Shown: positions 17,733 to 28,221 of the stretch, piece after piece
Position numbering within the stretch: position 1 is the stretch's first letter
How the letters are laid out: every line of letters begins with the position of its first letter
NCBI RefSeq assembly: GCF_017833295.1
Contig: NZ_JAFIBW010000001.1
Location: 4,615,501-4,679,500, forward strand
Direction: 5' to 3'
Source: Methylobacterium sp. PvR107
GTDB lineage: Bacteria; Pseudomonadota; Alphaproteobacteria; Rhizobiales; Beijerinckiaceae
Length of the DNA: 64,000 nt
Program-made: the position numbers and the translations under genes
Notes under the pieces: model-generated
Told to the model about the DNA's origin: nothing
The model's input: only the letters and a program-made list of their open reading frames with translations
Database searches by the model: none

Positions 17733-18863
17733 GTGCGCATTGCCCAGATCGCTCCGTTGTCGGAGGCCGTCCCTCCGAAGTTCTACGGCGGCACCGAGCG
17801 CGTCGTCAGCTGGATTACAGAGGAGCTGGTCCGCCAGGGCCACGAAGTCACGCTGTTCGCGAGCGGTGACTCGGAGACGACTGCCAAGCTCGCGGCGTGC
17901 ACGCCCGAGGGCCTGCGCCTGCTCGGCTACCGGGATCACACCGCCAGCCACCTGGCAATGCTGCATCAGGTGCACCGCCGCGCGCACGAGTTCGACATCC
18001 TGCACTTCCATATCGACCTGCTTCAGTATCCGATGTTCGAGGATCTGAACCACAAGTGCATTACCACGATGCACGGCCGCCTCGACGTGCCGGACTTTAT
18101 GCCGGTCTACCGCACCTTCACGGGCATGCCGCTGGTCTCGATCTCCGACAATCAGCGCCTGCCGATGCCGCCGACCTCGAACTGGCTGGCGACGATCCAC
18201 CACGGCCTGCCGGCCGAGAATTGCCCGTACTACCCGGACGCGAAGGGCGGCTACCTGGCCTTCCTCGGCCGGATCTCGCCCGAGAAGCGCCCCGACCGCG
18301 CGATTGAGATGGCGATCCGTTCCGGCACGCCCCTGAAGATCGCCGCCAAGGTCGACAAGGCCGACCAGGATTACTGGGACGAGGTCATCGAGCCAATGAT
18401 CCATCACCCGCTGATCGAGTATATCGGCGAGATCAACGAGGAGCAGAAGAAGGACTTCCTCGGAAACGCCCTGGCGCTTGCCTTCCCGATCGATTGGCCG
18501 GAGCCCTTCGGCCTCGTGATGATCGAGGCGATGTCGGCTGGCACGCCGGTGATCGCGTTCCGGAACGGCTCGGTTCCGGAGGTGATCAAGGATGGCGTCG
18601 GCGGCGTTCTCTGCGAGACCATGGACGATGCCGTGGCCGCGGTCGCCAAGGTCAAGACTATGAGCCGCGCCGGCGTCCGCCGCCACTTCGAGAGCGCTTT
18701 CACCGCCGAGTGCATGGTCAGGAAGTACGTCGCCGCCTACGAGGATCTGCTCGCCCGTGGCGCCGATGTGATCAAGCTGCCGAAGTCCGGCTTCAAGCCG
18801 CAATACGGTGAGGTGAACGGCTCGGCGCGCCCGGCGATCCCGGTCGCCGCCATGCCGGCCTGA
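17733..18863 (+). CDS. Glycosyltransferase family 4 protein
   Basis: A GT-B glycosyltransferase of 376 residues. MRIAQIAPLSEAVPPKFYGGTERVVSWITEEL is the N-terminal acceptor domain with the Gly-Gly-Thr-Glu-Arg loop; YLAFLGRISPEKRPDRAIE and EPFGLVMIEAMSAGTPVIAFRNGSVPEVI form the donor site with both EX7E glutamates. The gene sits 148 bases before a glycogen-debranching-type glucosidase on the same strand, a pairing that suggests a shared role in alpha-glucan or compatible-solute metabolism. The exact sugar transferred is unknown. The strong hairpin at 18939 may reduce read-through between the two. Confidence 0.85.
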   Translation: MRIAQIAPLSEAVPPKFYGGTERVVSWITEELVRQGHEVTLFASGDSETTAKLAACTPEGLRLLGYRDHTASHLAMLHQVHRRAHEFDILHFHIDLLQYPMFEDLNHKCITTMHGRLDVPDFMPVYRTFTGMPLVSISDNQRLPMPPTSNWLATIHHGLPAENCPYYPDAKGGYLAFLGRISPEKRPDRAIEMAIRSGTPLKIAAKVDKADQDYWDEVIEPMIHHPLIEYIGEINEEQKKDFLGNALALAFPIDWPEPFGLVMIEAMSAGTPVIAFRNGSVPEVIKDGVGGVLCETMDDAVAAVAKVKTMSRAGVRRHFESAFTAECMVRKYVAAYEDLLARGADVIKLPKSGFKPQYGEVNGSARPAIPVAAMPA

Positions 18864-18938
18864 ACCCCGGCATCGGGCTTGCGAAGCGGGTTCGGACCGG
18901 CCTAGCGTCTTAAAGGCGACTCATCCGTAGAGTGAACA

Positions 18939-18971
18939 AGGGCTGCTGCATCGAAGAGATGCGGCAGCCCT
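18939..18971 (+). terminator. Strong hairpin between glycosyltransferase and debranching enzyme
   Basis: AGGGCTGCTGCATC (18939-18952) pairs with GATGCGGCAGCCCT (18958-18971) with a 5-base loop and one mismatch. No T-run follows. It sits 41 bases before the next ATG, so it could be a terminator of the first gene or a leader structure of the second. Confidence 0.55.
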
Positions 18972-19011
18972 CTCGATTCGCACCTCTCACTTGTACCCGG
19001 AGATGCCCTGC

Positions 19012-21357
19012 ATGGCGGCGGACAACACGGCAGCGGCCCACGACGCGAAGGCCCGGACCGCGGCGAGTTCCGGAAGCGTGGCGCACGGATTCCAGGACGC
19101 GGACGATGTCCTGCCGACCTATCACATCGAGGCGCAGACCTCCCTCGTGGAGCGGCCCCTGCGCTCGCTGAAATTCGGCGAGGCGTTCGGCGTCCTCGAT
19201 TCCTACGGCGATATCGGCGTTCAGCCCGGCCCCGAGGGGCTCTATTTCCAGGATACGCGCTACCTGTCGCGCCTGGAGGTCATGGTGGAGGGTCAGCGCC
19301 CGCTGATGCTCTCCTCGGTAATGCAGGACGATAACGGCGCGCTCAGCGTCGACATGACGACGCCCGACATCCGCACCGACGCCCACGACGAGACCTCGAT
19401 CCCCCGTGAGACGATCGCGATCGAGCGCACCAAATTCCTGTTCCGCGGCGCCTGCTACGACCGGATCGGCCTACGCTCCTACGATTCGAAGCACCGCCGC
19501 CTACGCATCGCCGTGACCTTCGACGCGGATTTCCGCGACCTGTTCGAGGTCCGCGGGACTGACCGTCAGGCGCGCGGCAAGCGCGGCGTCCTGGTGGCGA
19601 GCGACCGCGAGGTGCAGTTCCGCTACGTCGGCCTAGATGAGATCGTGCGGACCACGGCGCTGCATTTCGGCCCGAAGCCCGACCTGATCGAGCCGGGCCG
19701 CGTCGTCTTCGACGTGTCGCTGCCGCCGGAGGGGCGGACCTCCCTGTTCATCCGCGTGACCTTCGAGGCGCACCGGGCCTTCACCAAGCCGCCGGCCGAC
19801 TCGATGGTCGGCGAGGATGCGGCCGCCAAGCTGACGCTCGCGGCCAATGCCGGCGGTGCCCGGCGCGAACTCAAGGAACTCGGCGAGGGCACGATCTTCG
19901 CCCGTGCCTACCGCGACTCGCGGCGCGATCTCCGCACGCTGACGGCGGGGATCACCACGATCATCTCGTCGAACGATCAGTTCAACGAGGGCCTGTGCCG
20001 GGCCACGGCCGACCTCTACATGCTGGCGACCCGCACTCCGGAGGGCATCTACCCGTTTGCCGGCATCCCCTGGTACTCCACTGTGTTCGGGCGTGATGGA
20101 ATCATCACGGCGATGATGGCGCTCTGGATCGACCCGAAATTCGCCAGGGGCGTGCTACGCTACCTTGCCTCGACCCAGGCCAAGGCGGTCGATCCGGCGG
20201 CCGATGCCCAGCCCGGCAAGGTCCTCCACGAGACCCGGCGCGGCGAGATGGCGATGCTCGGCGAGGTGCCGTTCCGGCACTATTACGGCACCATCGACGG
20301 CACGCCGCTCTTCGTGATGCTGGCCTGGGAGTACTACGCGGTCACAGGCGACCTCGAGACCGTCCGGGCGATCTGGCCGGCGCTAGAACTCGCGCTGGAA
20401 TGGATGGACCGCTACGGCGACCGGGACGGCGACGGATTCGTCGAGTACGCCCGCGACACCGACAAGGGCCTGGAAAATCAGGGCTGGAAGGACAGCCACG
20501 ATTCGATCTTCCACACCGACGGTCAGCTCGCGAAGGGCCCGATCGCCCTGTGTGAGGTGCAGGGCTACGTCTACGCGGCGAAGAACGGCATGGCGAAGCT
20601 CGCGGCTCAGCTGGGTCACGACCCGATGGCCGAGCGCCTGACGCAGGAAGCCGCTTCCCTCCGCGAGAAGTTCGACGCGGCGTTCTGGAACGAGGAAATC
20701 GGCACCTACGCCCTGGCGCTGGACGGCGCGAAGACGCAATGCGCGGTGCGCTCGTCCAATGCCGGCCACGCCCTGTTCACCGGAATCGCCAAGCCGGAGC
20801 GGGCGGCCCGCGTCGCCGATACGCTGCTGTGCAAGGACGGCTTCAACGGCTGGGGCGTGCGCACGATCGCCAAGGGCGAGGCGCGCTACAATCCGATGTC
20901 CTACCACAACGGCTCGATCTGGCCGCACGACAACGCGCTGATCGCGATGGGTCTGGCGCGCTACGACCGCAAGCACGAGGCCGCGCGCATCTTCCAGGGG
21001 ATGTTCGATACCTCGCTCTACCAGGACCAGAAGCGCCTGCCGGAGCTGTTCTGCGGTTTCATGCGCCGCAAGCAGCGCGGGCCGGTCTCGTATCCGGTGG
21101 CCTGCAGCCCGCAGGCCTGGGCGGCGGCGGCGCCGTTCGCGTTCCTGGCCGCGTGTCTCGGCCTCGAACTCGACCACGAGCGCAACCGCGTTCGGCTCAA
21201 GAACCCGATTCTCCCGGCCTTCCTCGACGGTGTGACGCTCTACAACGTCAAGCTCGGCGGTTCGCGCCTGGATCTCCGCTTCCAGCGCTACGACGACGAT
21301 GTCACCGTCTCGGTACAGCGTCGCCACGGCGACGCGCAGGTGGTGGTGACCAAGTAG
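19012..21357 (+). CDS. Amylo-alpha-1,6-glucosidase (glycogen debranching enzyme family)
   Basis: Predicted to hydrolyse alpha-1,6 branches or related alpha-glucosides. The 781-residue protein has an N-terminal debranching-enzyme domain (about 50-260, with GPEGLYFQDTRYLSRLEV) and a C-terminal (alpha/alpha)6 barrel (about 330-770). The barrel contains FAGIPWYSTVFGRDGIITA, NQGWKDSHDSIFH with the likely catalytic acid, and SYHNGSIWPHDNALIA. ATG at 19012 is 9 bases after GGAG; the protein then starts MAADNTAAAHDAKART. It follows the glycosyltransferase gene and probably works with it. Cytoplasmic; no signal peptide. Confidence 0.87.
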   Translation: MAADNTAAAHDAKARTAASSGSVAHGFQDADDVLPTYHIEAQTSLVERPLRSLKFGEAFGVLDSYGDIGVQPGPEGLYFQDTRYLSRLEVMVEGQRPLMLSSVMQDDNGALSVDMTTPDIRTDAHDETSIPRETIAIERTKFLFRGACYDRIGLRSYDSKHRRLRIAVTFDADFRDLFEVRGTDRQARGKRGVLVASDREVQFRYVGLDEIVRTTALHFGPKPDLIEPGRVVFDVSLPPEGRTSLFIRVTFEAHRAFTKPPADSMVGEDAAAKLTLAANAGGARRELKELGEGTIFARAYRDSRRDLRTLTAGITTIISSNDQFNEGLCRATADLYMLATRTPEGIYPFAGIPWYSTVFGRDGIITAMMALWIDPKFARGVLRYLASTQAKAVDPAADAQPGKVLHETRRGEMAMLGEVPFRHYYGTIDGTPLFVMLAWEYYAVTGDLETVRAIWPALELALEWMDRYGDRDGDGFVEYARDTDKGLENQGWKDSHDSIFHTDGQLAKGPIALCEVQGYVYAAKNGMAKLAAQLGHDPMAERLTQEAASLREKFDAAFWNEEIGTYALALDGAKTQCAVRSSNAGHALFTGIAKPERAARVADTLLCKDGFNGWGVRTIAKGEARYNPMSYHNGSIWPHDNALIAMGLARYDRKHEAARIFQGMFDTSLYQDQKRLPELFCGFMRRKQRGPVSYPVACSPQAWAAAAPFAFLAACLGLELDHERNRVRLKNPILPAFLDGVTLYNVKLGGSRLDLRFQRYDDDVTVSVQRRHGDAQVVVTK

Positions 21358-21381
21358 GGCCGGGCACACGGGAGTTCCGGG

Positions 21382-21409
21382 GCGGCCCGCTTCGGGGTAA
21401 GCGGGCCGC
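21382..21409 (+). terminator. Hairpin between debranching enzyme and dapE
   Basis: GCGGCCCGCTT (21382-21392) pairs perfectly with AAGCGGGCCGC (21399-21409) around CGGGGT. The stem is very stable and lies 24 bases after the stop codon, but without a T-run; likely a terminator or 3'-end stabiliser. Confidence 0.55.
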
Positions 21410-21439
21410 GCGGCATGTCACGCCGCCGGGGACGGGTTC

Positions 21440-22618
21440 ATGCCGGCTGATCATCACGCGCCCGACGCGGCCCTGCGCCTCGCGCAGGCCCTGATCCGCT
21501 GCCCATCGGTGACACCGGAGGATCGTGGCGCCCTCGACGTGATCGCCGACGCGCTCCGGCCTGCCGGCTTCGCCGTCGAGCGGCCGGTCTTCTCGGAGCC
21601 TGGCTATCCCGACACGCCGAATCTCTACGCACGCATCGGACAAGAAGAGCCGTGCCTCGTCTTCGCCGGCCATACCGACGTCGTGCCGGAGGGTGAGGGT
21701 GCGTGGCGCCACGACCCCTTTGCGGGCGCGGTCGCCGACGGGATGCTGTACGGCCGGGGGGCCGCCGACATGAAGGGCGGCATCGCCTGCATGCTGGCGG
21801 CCACGCTTGCCTTCCTGGAACGGCGCGGCCCTGCTTTCGGCGGCTCCCTCGCATTCCTGATTACCGGCGACGAGGAAGGGCCCGCGGTCAACGGGACCGT
21901 GAAGCTGCTGGACTGGGCGCGAACGCGGGGCGGGCGATTCGATCATTGTGTCCTCGGAGAGCCGACCAACCCGGGGCGGCTCGGCGAGATGATCAAGATC
22001 GGGCGGCGCGGCTCGCTCACCGGCAAGCTCACCGTGCTCGGTCGCCAGGGCCATGTCGCCTATCCGCACAAGGCCGAGAACCCGATTCCGGGTCTGCTGC
22101 GCCTCGCCTCGGCGCTGGTCGCCGCGCCGCTCGATACCGGGACCGCACATTTTGACGCCTCGAATCTCGAATTCACCACCATCGACGTCGGCAACGCGGC
22201 CACCAACGTGATCCCGGCGACCGCACGGGCGACCTTCAACGTGCGCTTCAACGACGACTGGACGGCCGAGAGCCTGGGCGCCGAGATCCGTCGGCGGCTG
22301 GAGCACGCGGCCGGGAACGCGGTGCGCTTCAACCTCGACCTTCAGCCATCGAACGCGCCAGCTTTCCTGACGCGGCCGGACGGCTTCGTGACGCTCGTCT
22401 CCGAGGCGATCCGGGCCGAGACCGGCCTGACGCCGACGCTCTCGACCACGGGGGGCACGTCGGACGCGCGCTTCATCAAGGATGCCTGCCCGGTGATCGA
22501 GTTCGGCCTCGTCGGCGAGACCATGCATCAGGTCGACGAGTGCGTGGCGGTCGCCGATCTGGAGCGGCTGACGGCGATCTACGAGCGGGTACTCGAGGCC
22601 TACTTCCCCGGATCGTAG
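21440..22618 (+). CDS. dapE: Succinyl-diaminopimelate desuccinylase
   Basis: Hydrolyses N-succinyl-LL-diaminopimelate in the lysine and peptidoglycan precursor pathway; a di-zinc M20-family amidohydrolase. The 392 residues carry the metal ligands in [11 protein letters not shown] (His, Asp), the bridging Asp in [10 protein letters not shown], the catalytic and ligand Glu pair in ITGDEEGPA, and the C-terminal His in [10 protein letters not shown]. The lid/dimerisation domain lies at about 195-305. The gene converges with truA and their ends overlap by 19 bases. Other dap genes are not in the window. Confidence 0.95.
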   Translation: MPADHHAPDAALRLAQALIRCPSVTPEDRGALDVIADALRPAGFAVERPVFSEPGYPDTPNLYARIGQEEPCLVFAGHTDVVPEGEGAWRHDPFAGAVADGMLYGRGAADMKGGIACMLAATLAFLERRGPAFGGSLAFLITGDEEGPAVNGTVKLLDWARTRGGRFDHCVLGEPTNPGRLGEMIKIGRRGSLTGKLTVLGRQGHVAYPHKAENPIPGLLRLASALVAAPLDTGTAHFDASNLEFTTIDVGNAATNVIPATARATFNVRFNDDWTAESLGAEIRRRLEHAAGNAVRFNLDLQPSNAPAFLTRPDGFVTLVSEAIRAETGLTPTLSTTGGTSDARFIKDACPVIEFGLVGETMHQVDECVAVADLERLTAIYERVLEAYFPGS

Positions 22619-23361
22619 TCGACGCCCACGAACGTCAGGCCCGCGGCCGGGGCCAGCGGCCCGCAGCGGCGCTTATCACCCGAGGCCAGGATCGCGGCGA
22701 CGTCGTCCGCCGAGAGGCGGCCGCAACCCGCGAGCATCAGCGTGCCGACCATCGCCCGCACCTGATGGTGCAGGAACGAGCGCGCCGCGGTCGCCACCAC
22801 GATCTCGTCGTGGAGTGCCATCGGCACGCCGGTGACGTCGAGCTGCTCCAGCGTACGCATCGGGCTTTTGGCTTGGCATTCGGCGGCGCGGAAAGCCGAG
22901 AAGTCGTGGTGGCCGACGAGGCGTTGGGCGGCGTCGTGCATGCGATCCACGTCGAGCGGCCACGGCACGTGCCAGACATGGTCCCGAGTCAGCGCCGCCG
23001 GGCTGCGCCGGTTGAGGATGCGGTAGCGGTAGTGCCGGCGGATCGCCGAGTGGCGGGCGTCGAAGCTCTCCGGCACGATCTCGGCGGACAGGATCGCCAC
23101 CGGCTGCGGCCGCAGATGGGCGTTCAAGGCATCTCGCACCGTGTCGGTTCGCCAGTCCTTGGCGAGGTCGAGATGGGCGACCTGATGGATCGCGTGCACG
23201 CCGGCATCGGTCCGGCCGGCGCAGGTGAGCCGGACTTCCTCGCCGGAGAAGCGCGTGACGGCCGCCTCGATCGCGCCCTGGACCGTCGGATCTTCGACCT
23301 GCCGCTGCCAGCCGCAGAACGGGCCGCCGTCGTACTCGATGACGAGCTTGTAGCGGGGCAT
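22600..23361 (-). CDS. truA: tRNA pseudouridine(38-40) synthase
   Basis: Converts uridines 38-40 of the tRNA anticodon arm to pseudouridine. The 253-residue protein starts [18 protein letters not shown], and the catalytic Asp is in [12 protein letters not shown] near residue 51. [12 protein letters not shown] and the C-terminal [11 protein letters not shown] motif are conserved. The start codon overlaps the fmt stop by one base (TGATG), so the two are translationally coupled in a def-fmt-truA operon. Confidence 0.96.
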   Translation of the reverse strand: MPRYKLVIEYDGGPFCGWQRQVEDPTVQGAIEAAVTRFSGEEVRLTCAGRTDAGVHAIHQVAHLDLAKDWRTDTVRDALNAHLRPQPVAILSAEIVPESFDARHSAIRRHYRYRILNRRSPAALTRDHVWHVPWPLDVDRMHDAAQRLVGHHDFSAFRAAECQAKSPMRTLEQLDVTGVPMALHDEIVVATAARSFLHHQVRAMVGTLMLAGCGRLSADDVAAILASGDKRRCGPLAPAAGLTFVGVDYDPGK

Positions 23362-24290
23362 CAGCCGAGGCGGGCGCCGGGCGTCAGGCGGGCGCCGCGC
23401 ACGAACTCGGCGCCACTCGCACGGACGCCCTTCCCGGCGCGGCGCAGCTCCATGAGTCGCACGGCGCCTTCGCCGCACGCAACCGTTCCCTCGGAATCGC
23501 GCAGCGTACCCGGTGCGCCATCGCCGTCGGCGGGAGCGGCGCGCAGCACCTTCACGCGCTCGGGCCCTTTGCCAAGATCCACTTCGAAGAAGGCGCCGGG
23601 AAACGGCGACAGCCCGTTGATCCGGTTGGCGACCTCAGCCGCCGGCCGGGACCAGTCGATCCGCGCCTCGTCGTTGGTGATCTTGTGGGCGTAGACGACG
23701 CCGTCTTCCGCTTGTGGCGTGAAGGTCAGCGTGCCCGCGTCGAGCCGGGCGAGCGCTTGCGCCATAAGGTCGGCGCCGAGGGGCATCAGGGCGTCATGCA
23801 GCGCGCCCGCCGTCATGCCCGGGGCGATCGGGAGTCGGGCCTCCAGGGCCACGGGGCCGGTATCGAGGCCCGCCTCCATCCGCATCACCCCGACGCCGCT
23901 CGCGGCATCGCCGGCCATGACGGCGCGCTGGATCGGCGCCGCGCCGCGCCAGCGCGGCAGCAATGAGCCGTGCAGGTTGAGGCAGCCGTGCTTCGGCGCG
24001 TCGAGAATCGCCTGCGGCAGGAGCATCCCGTAGGCCACGACGACGGCGACGTCGGCCCGGTGCACCGCGAAGGTCTCGGCGGCTTCGGGCGTGCGCAGCG
24101 TCGCGGGCGTCAGAACCGGCACGTTGAGCGTGTCGGCGAGCGCATGAACCGGCGAAGGGCGAAGGCTCATGCCGCGGCCGGCCTTCGCGGGTGCGCGTGT
24201 ATAGACCGCGACGATGTCGTGCCCGTCCTGAGCGAGCCGGGCGAGTGTCGGCACCGCGAAGTCCGGTGTGCCCATGAAGACGACGCGCAT
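23361..24290 (-). CDS. fmt: Methionyl-tRNA formyltransferase
   Basis: Formylates initiator Met-tRNA using 10-formyl-tetrahydrofolate. The N-terminal Rossmann domain has [16 protein letters not shown] and the catalytic region [18 protein letters not shown] (Asn-His, about residue 105-122), with the essential Asp in the GLDTGP segment. The C-terminal OB-like domain binds tRNA. The 309 residues are full length. It lies 7 bases downstream of def and is coupled to truA. Confidence 0.97.
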   Translation of the reverse strand: MRVVFMGTPDFAVPTLARLAQDGHDIVAVYTRAPAKAGRGMSLRPSPVHALADTLNVPVLTPATLRTPEAAETFAVHRADVAVVVAYGMLLPQAILDAPKHGCLNLHGSLLPRWRGAAPIQRAVMAGDAASGVGVMRMEAGLDTGPVALEARLPIAPGMTAGALHDALMPLGADLMAQALARLDAGTLTFTPQAEDGVVYAHKITNDEARIDWSRPAAEVANRINGLSPFPGAFFEVDLGKGPERVKVLRAAPADGDGAPGTLRDSEGTVACGEGAVRLMELRRAGKGVRASGAEFVRGARLTPGARLG

Positions 24291-24297
24291 GGCCGGG

Positions 24298-24813
24298 TCA
24301 GGCCGCGTCGCGCTTGGCCGCCTTGGCGAACTTCTTGATCACCCGGTCGCGCTTCAGCTTCGACAGGTGGTCGATGAACAGCACGCCGTTGAGGTGGTCA
24401 ATCTCGTGCTGGATGCAGGTCGAGAGCAGACCGTCGGCCTCGATCTCCTGCTCCGTGCCATCGACGTCGCGGAACTTCACGCGCACCCAATCCGGCCGCT
24501 CGACCTCGGCGTAATAGTCGGGGATCGACAGGCAGCCCTCGTCGTAGACCCGCTTCTCTTCCGAGGACCAGACGATTTCGGGGTTGATGAACACCCGCGC
24601 GTCGCGGACGCCTTCCTCCTTCGACGTGTCGATCGTGACGACGCGCTTCGCCACGCCGATCTGGATTGCCGCGAGCCCGACGCCGGGGGCGTCGTACATC
24701 GTGTCGAACATGTCGGCGACGAGGGTGCGGATCTCGGCGGTGATTTGACCGACCGGTTCGGAATTCTGGCGCAGGACGGAATCGGGGAGGATGACGAGCG
24801 GACGGATGGTCAT
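24298..24813 (-). CDS. def: Peptide deformylase
   Basis: Removes the formyl group from nascent proteins, using an Fe2+ (or similar) centre. All three motifs are present in 171 residues: [10 protein letters not shown] (the usual GXGXAAXQ), EGCLSIP with the metal Cys, and QHEIDHLNG with the two metal His and the catalytic Glu. First gene of def-fmt-truA, so formylation and deformylation are encoded together. recR lies about 105 bases upstream on the same strand. Confidence 0.97.
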   Translation of the reverse strand: MTIRPLVILPDSVLRQNSEPVGQITAEIRTLVADMFDTMYDAPGVGLAAIQIGVAKRVVTIDTSKEEGVRDARVFINPEIVWSSEEKRVYDEGCLSIPDYYAEVERPDWVRVKFRDVDGTEQEIEADGLLSTCIQHEIDHLNGVLFIDHLSKLKRDRVIKKFAKAAKRDAA

Positions 24814-24917
24814 GGCGGAAACCGGCAGGGAAGGCGCCAGGACGGGTCCGGGCTCAGCGTCGAATAGGGTGCGGCCGTGGACCGGTCAAATACCGGTTCG
24901 CCGCCCGTCGCAGACCG

Positions 24918-25523
24918 TCAGAACGCCGTCCGGCTGCGGATCGCCGCCGACAGGGTGCCCTCGTCGAGATAGTCCAGCTCGCCGCCGACCGGCACGCCGT
25001 GGGCGAGCCGCGTGACCTTCGCGCCGCAATGCCGGATCGACTCGGTGACGTAATGGGCGGTGGTCTGGCCGTCGACGGTGGCGTTCAGCGCCAGGATCAC
25101 CTCCGTCACCTCTGGCCGGGCCACGCGCTCCACGAGGCTCGCGAGGTTCAGATGCTCCGGCCGCACGCCGTCGAGCGCCGACAGGACGCCGCCGAGCACG
25201 TGATAGCGCGCCTTCACGGCCCCGGAGCGCTCAAGGGCCCACAGGTCGGACACGTCCTCGACCACCACGAGCGTCGTCGGGTCCCGCTCCGCGTCGCGGC
25301 AGATCGTGCACGGGTCCGAGGTGTCGACGTTCCCGCAGCTCGTGCACACGATGATGCGGTCGGCCGCCACCCGCATGGCGTCGGCGAGGGGCCCGAGCAG
25401 CGTGTCGCGCTTCTTGATGAGCTGGAGAGCGGCCCGCCGCGCCGAGCGGGGTCCGAGGCCCGGCATGCGGGCGAGAAGCTGGATCAGGCGCTCAATCTCG
25501 GGGCCGGCGACGGCTTGGGGCAT
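24918..25523 (-). CDS. recR: Recombination mediator protein RecR
   Basis: Works with RecO (and RecF) to load RecA at single-stranded gaps. In 201 residues there are the helix-hairpin-helix ([17 protein letters not shown]), the zinc finger ([16 protein letters not shown]), the Toprim domain with [13 protein letters not shown] and the Walker B-like C-terminal segment. ATG at 25523 gives the family start [14 protein letters not shown]. In many bacteria recR directly follows dnaX and ybaB; here pckA on the other strand separates them. Confidence 0.95.
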   Translation of the reverse strand: MPQAVAGPEIERLIQLLARMPGLGPRSARRAALQLIKKRDTLLGPLADAMRVAADRIIVCTSCGNVDTSDPCTICRDAERDPTTLVVVEDVSDLWALERSGAVKARYHVLGGVLSALDGVRPEHLNLASLVERVARPEVTEVILALNATVDGQTTAHYVTESIRHCGAKVTRLAHGVPVGGELDYLDEGTLSAAIRSRTAF

Positions 25524-25750
25524 CGTGCCTCTTGGGCGAGGAAGGGCTGAGGATTCGGACGGGCATAGACGCACCCTGGCCGCGCGCAAGGGTGCGAGCA
25601 CGCAGGAGTGGTATATGGGTATTCCAGCGCCGCTGCGCCTGTGCCGATCTGCTGCACGACGCATGAAACGGCTTACAGACTTGGGTTCCTGAGTCCACGA
25701 CTGTGGTCTAACCTGTTTGTCCACATTGCGGGCCTCTGATGGAGCCCATA

Positions 25751-25926
25751 ATGACAGCGAAGCTTCGCCGCCTACTCGTTGCAGGGACGGCAGGCGGCCG
25801 GGAAACGGAGATCCTGCGCGCGGCGGACCTGTACGACCGCGCGGACGTCTCCCGGTCAGGTTCGGACGGCGGTGCCGTCCGGCTCAGTCGCGTCGACGGT
25901 CGAACAGGGGCCCGGGAGATACGCTC

Positions 25927-25930
<4 letters not shown>
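25751..25930 (+). CDS. Possible leader ORF overlapping the pckA start (59 aa)
   Basis: An ATG at 25751 lies 6 bases after GGAG and opens a 59-codon frame whose TGA overlaps the TTG start of pckA (TTGA). The product is Arg-rich and matches no family I know. Its third-position GC is lower than in neighbouring genes, so it may not encode a functional protein. The spacing and overlap suggest a possible translationally coupled leader controlling pckA. Confidence 0.3.
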
Positions 25931-27546
<1,616 letters not shown>

Positions 27547-27555
27547 ATACAAGAT

Positions 27556-27578
27556 CGGGCGGCCGTCTAGGCCGCCCG
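27556..27578 (+). terminator. Perfect hairpin after pckA
   Basis: CGGGCGGCC (27556-27564) pairs with GGCCGCCCG (27570-27578) around GTCTA, 9 bases after the pckA stop. No clear T-run follows, so termination may be inefficient or depend on Rho. Confidence 0.6.
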
Positions 27579-27648
27579 TAATCGCCTGATCCGAGCGATC
27601 GTGTTCGACGGGTTCGCGTGGCATCGATCGAGAAGGGGCCGGACAGCC

Positions 27649-27763
27649 CGTCATTCCGGGGCGCCGTAGGCGAGCCCGGAATCCAGACCCACAGATGGTG
27701 CAAGTGTTTAACAGGTCGGCGGGTCTGGATCCCGGGCCCCGCTGCACGGCCCCGAGATGACGG
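27649..27763. repeat. Intergenic inverted-repeat element, copy 2
   Basis: The left arm (CGTCATTCCGGGGCGCCGTA then GGCGAGCCCGGAAT) is nearly identical to the left arm of the element at 17341. The right arm (27729-27763, ATCCCGGGCCCCGCTGCACG then GCCCCGAGATGACGG) is a diverged inverse copy. CCAGACCC (27683) also pairs with GGGTCTGG (27721), extending the stem. Same repeat family, with a different loop. Confidence 0.75.
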
Positions 27764-27815
27764 AACGCGTCGATGACCGCCCGGCAGTGCGGAAGCCAGG
27801 CTGCCTCAGCAATCC

Positions 27816-28139
27816 CTAGAACGGCAGCTTCATGCCCGGCGGTAGCGGCAGGCCCTTGGTCAGTTCGGCCATGCGCTCCTGCATGGTCGCCTCGGCCTTG
27901 CCGCGGGCATCATTGCAGGCGGCCACGATCAGGTCCTCGAGGATCTCGCGCTCATCCTCCAGCATCAGGGATGGGTCGATGCTGACGCCCTTCATCTGAC
28001 CCTTGGCCGTCATCGTAACCCGGACTGAGCCGCCGCCCGAGGCGCCGGTCACCTCGATGTCGTCCATCTCGGTTTGCAGGTTGGCCATCTTTTCCTGCAT
28101 GGCCTGGGCCTGCTTCATGATGCCCATAAGGTCGCGCAT
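27816..28139 (-). CDS. ybaB: YbaB/EbfC family nucleoid-associated protein
   Basis: A DNA-binding dimer of 107 residues, usually encoded next to dnaX and recR. MRDLMGIMKQAQAMQEKMANLQ is the helical N-terminus, followed by the beta strands (SVRVTMTAKGQMKGVSIDP) and the conserved EDLIVAACNDA helix. ATG at 28139 is the family start. It follows dnaX after 82 bases on the same strand. Its usual partner recR is displaced by pckA. Confidence 0.93.
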   Translation of the reverse strand: MRDLMGIMKQAQAMQEKMANLQTEMDDIEVTGASGGGSVRVTMTAKGQMKGVSIDPSLMLEDEREILEDLIVAACNDARGKAEATMQERMAELTKGLPLPPGMKLPF

Positions 28140-28221
28140 GCGGCTGCCTTCCATTCGCTCGTCGTGATCTGATCTGGGGACTGGGTCGCCGCTTCGCTAC
28201 GTTGCCGCGTGGCCGCTGTCC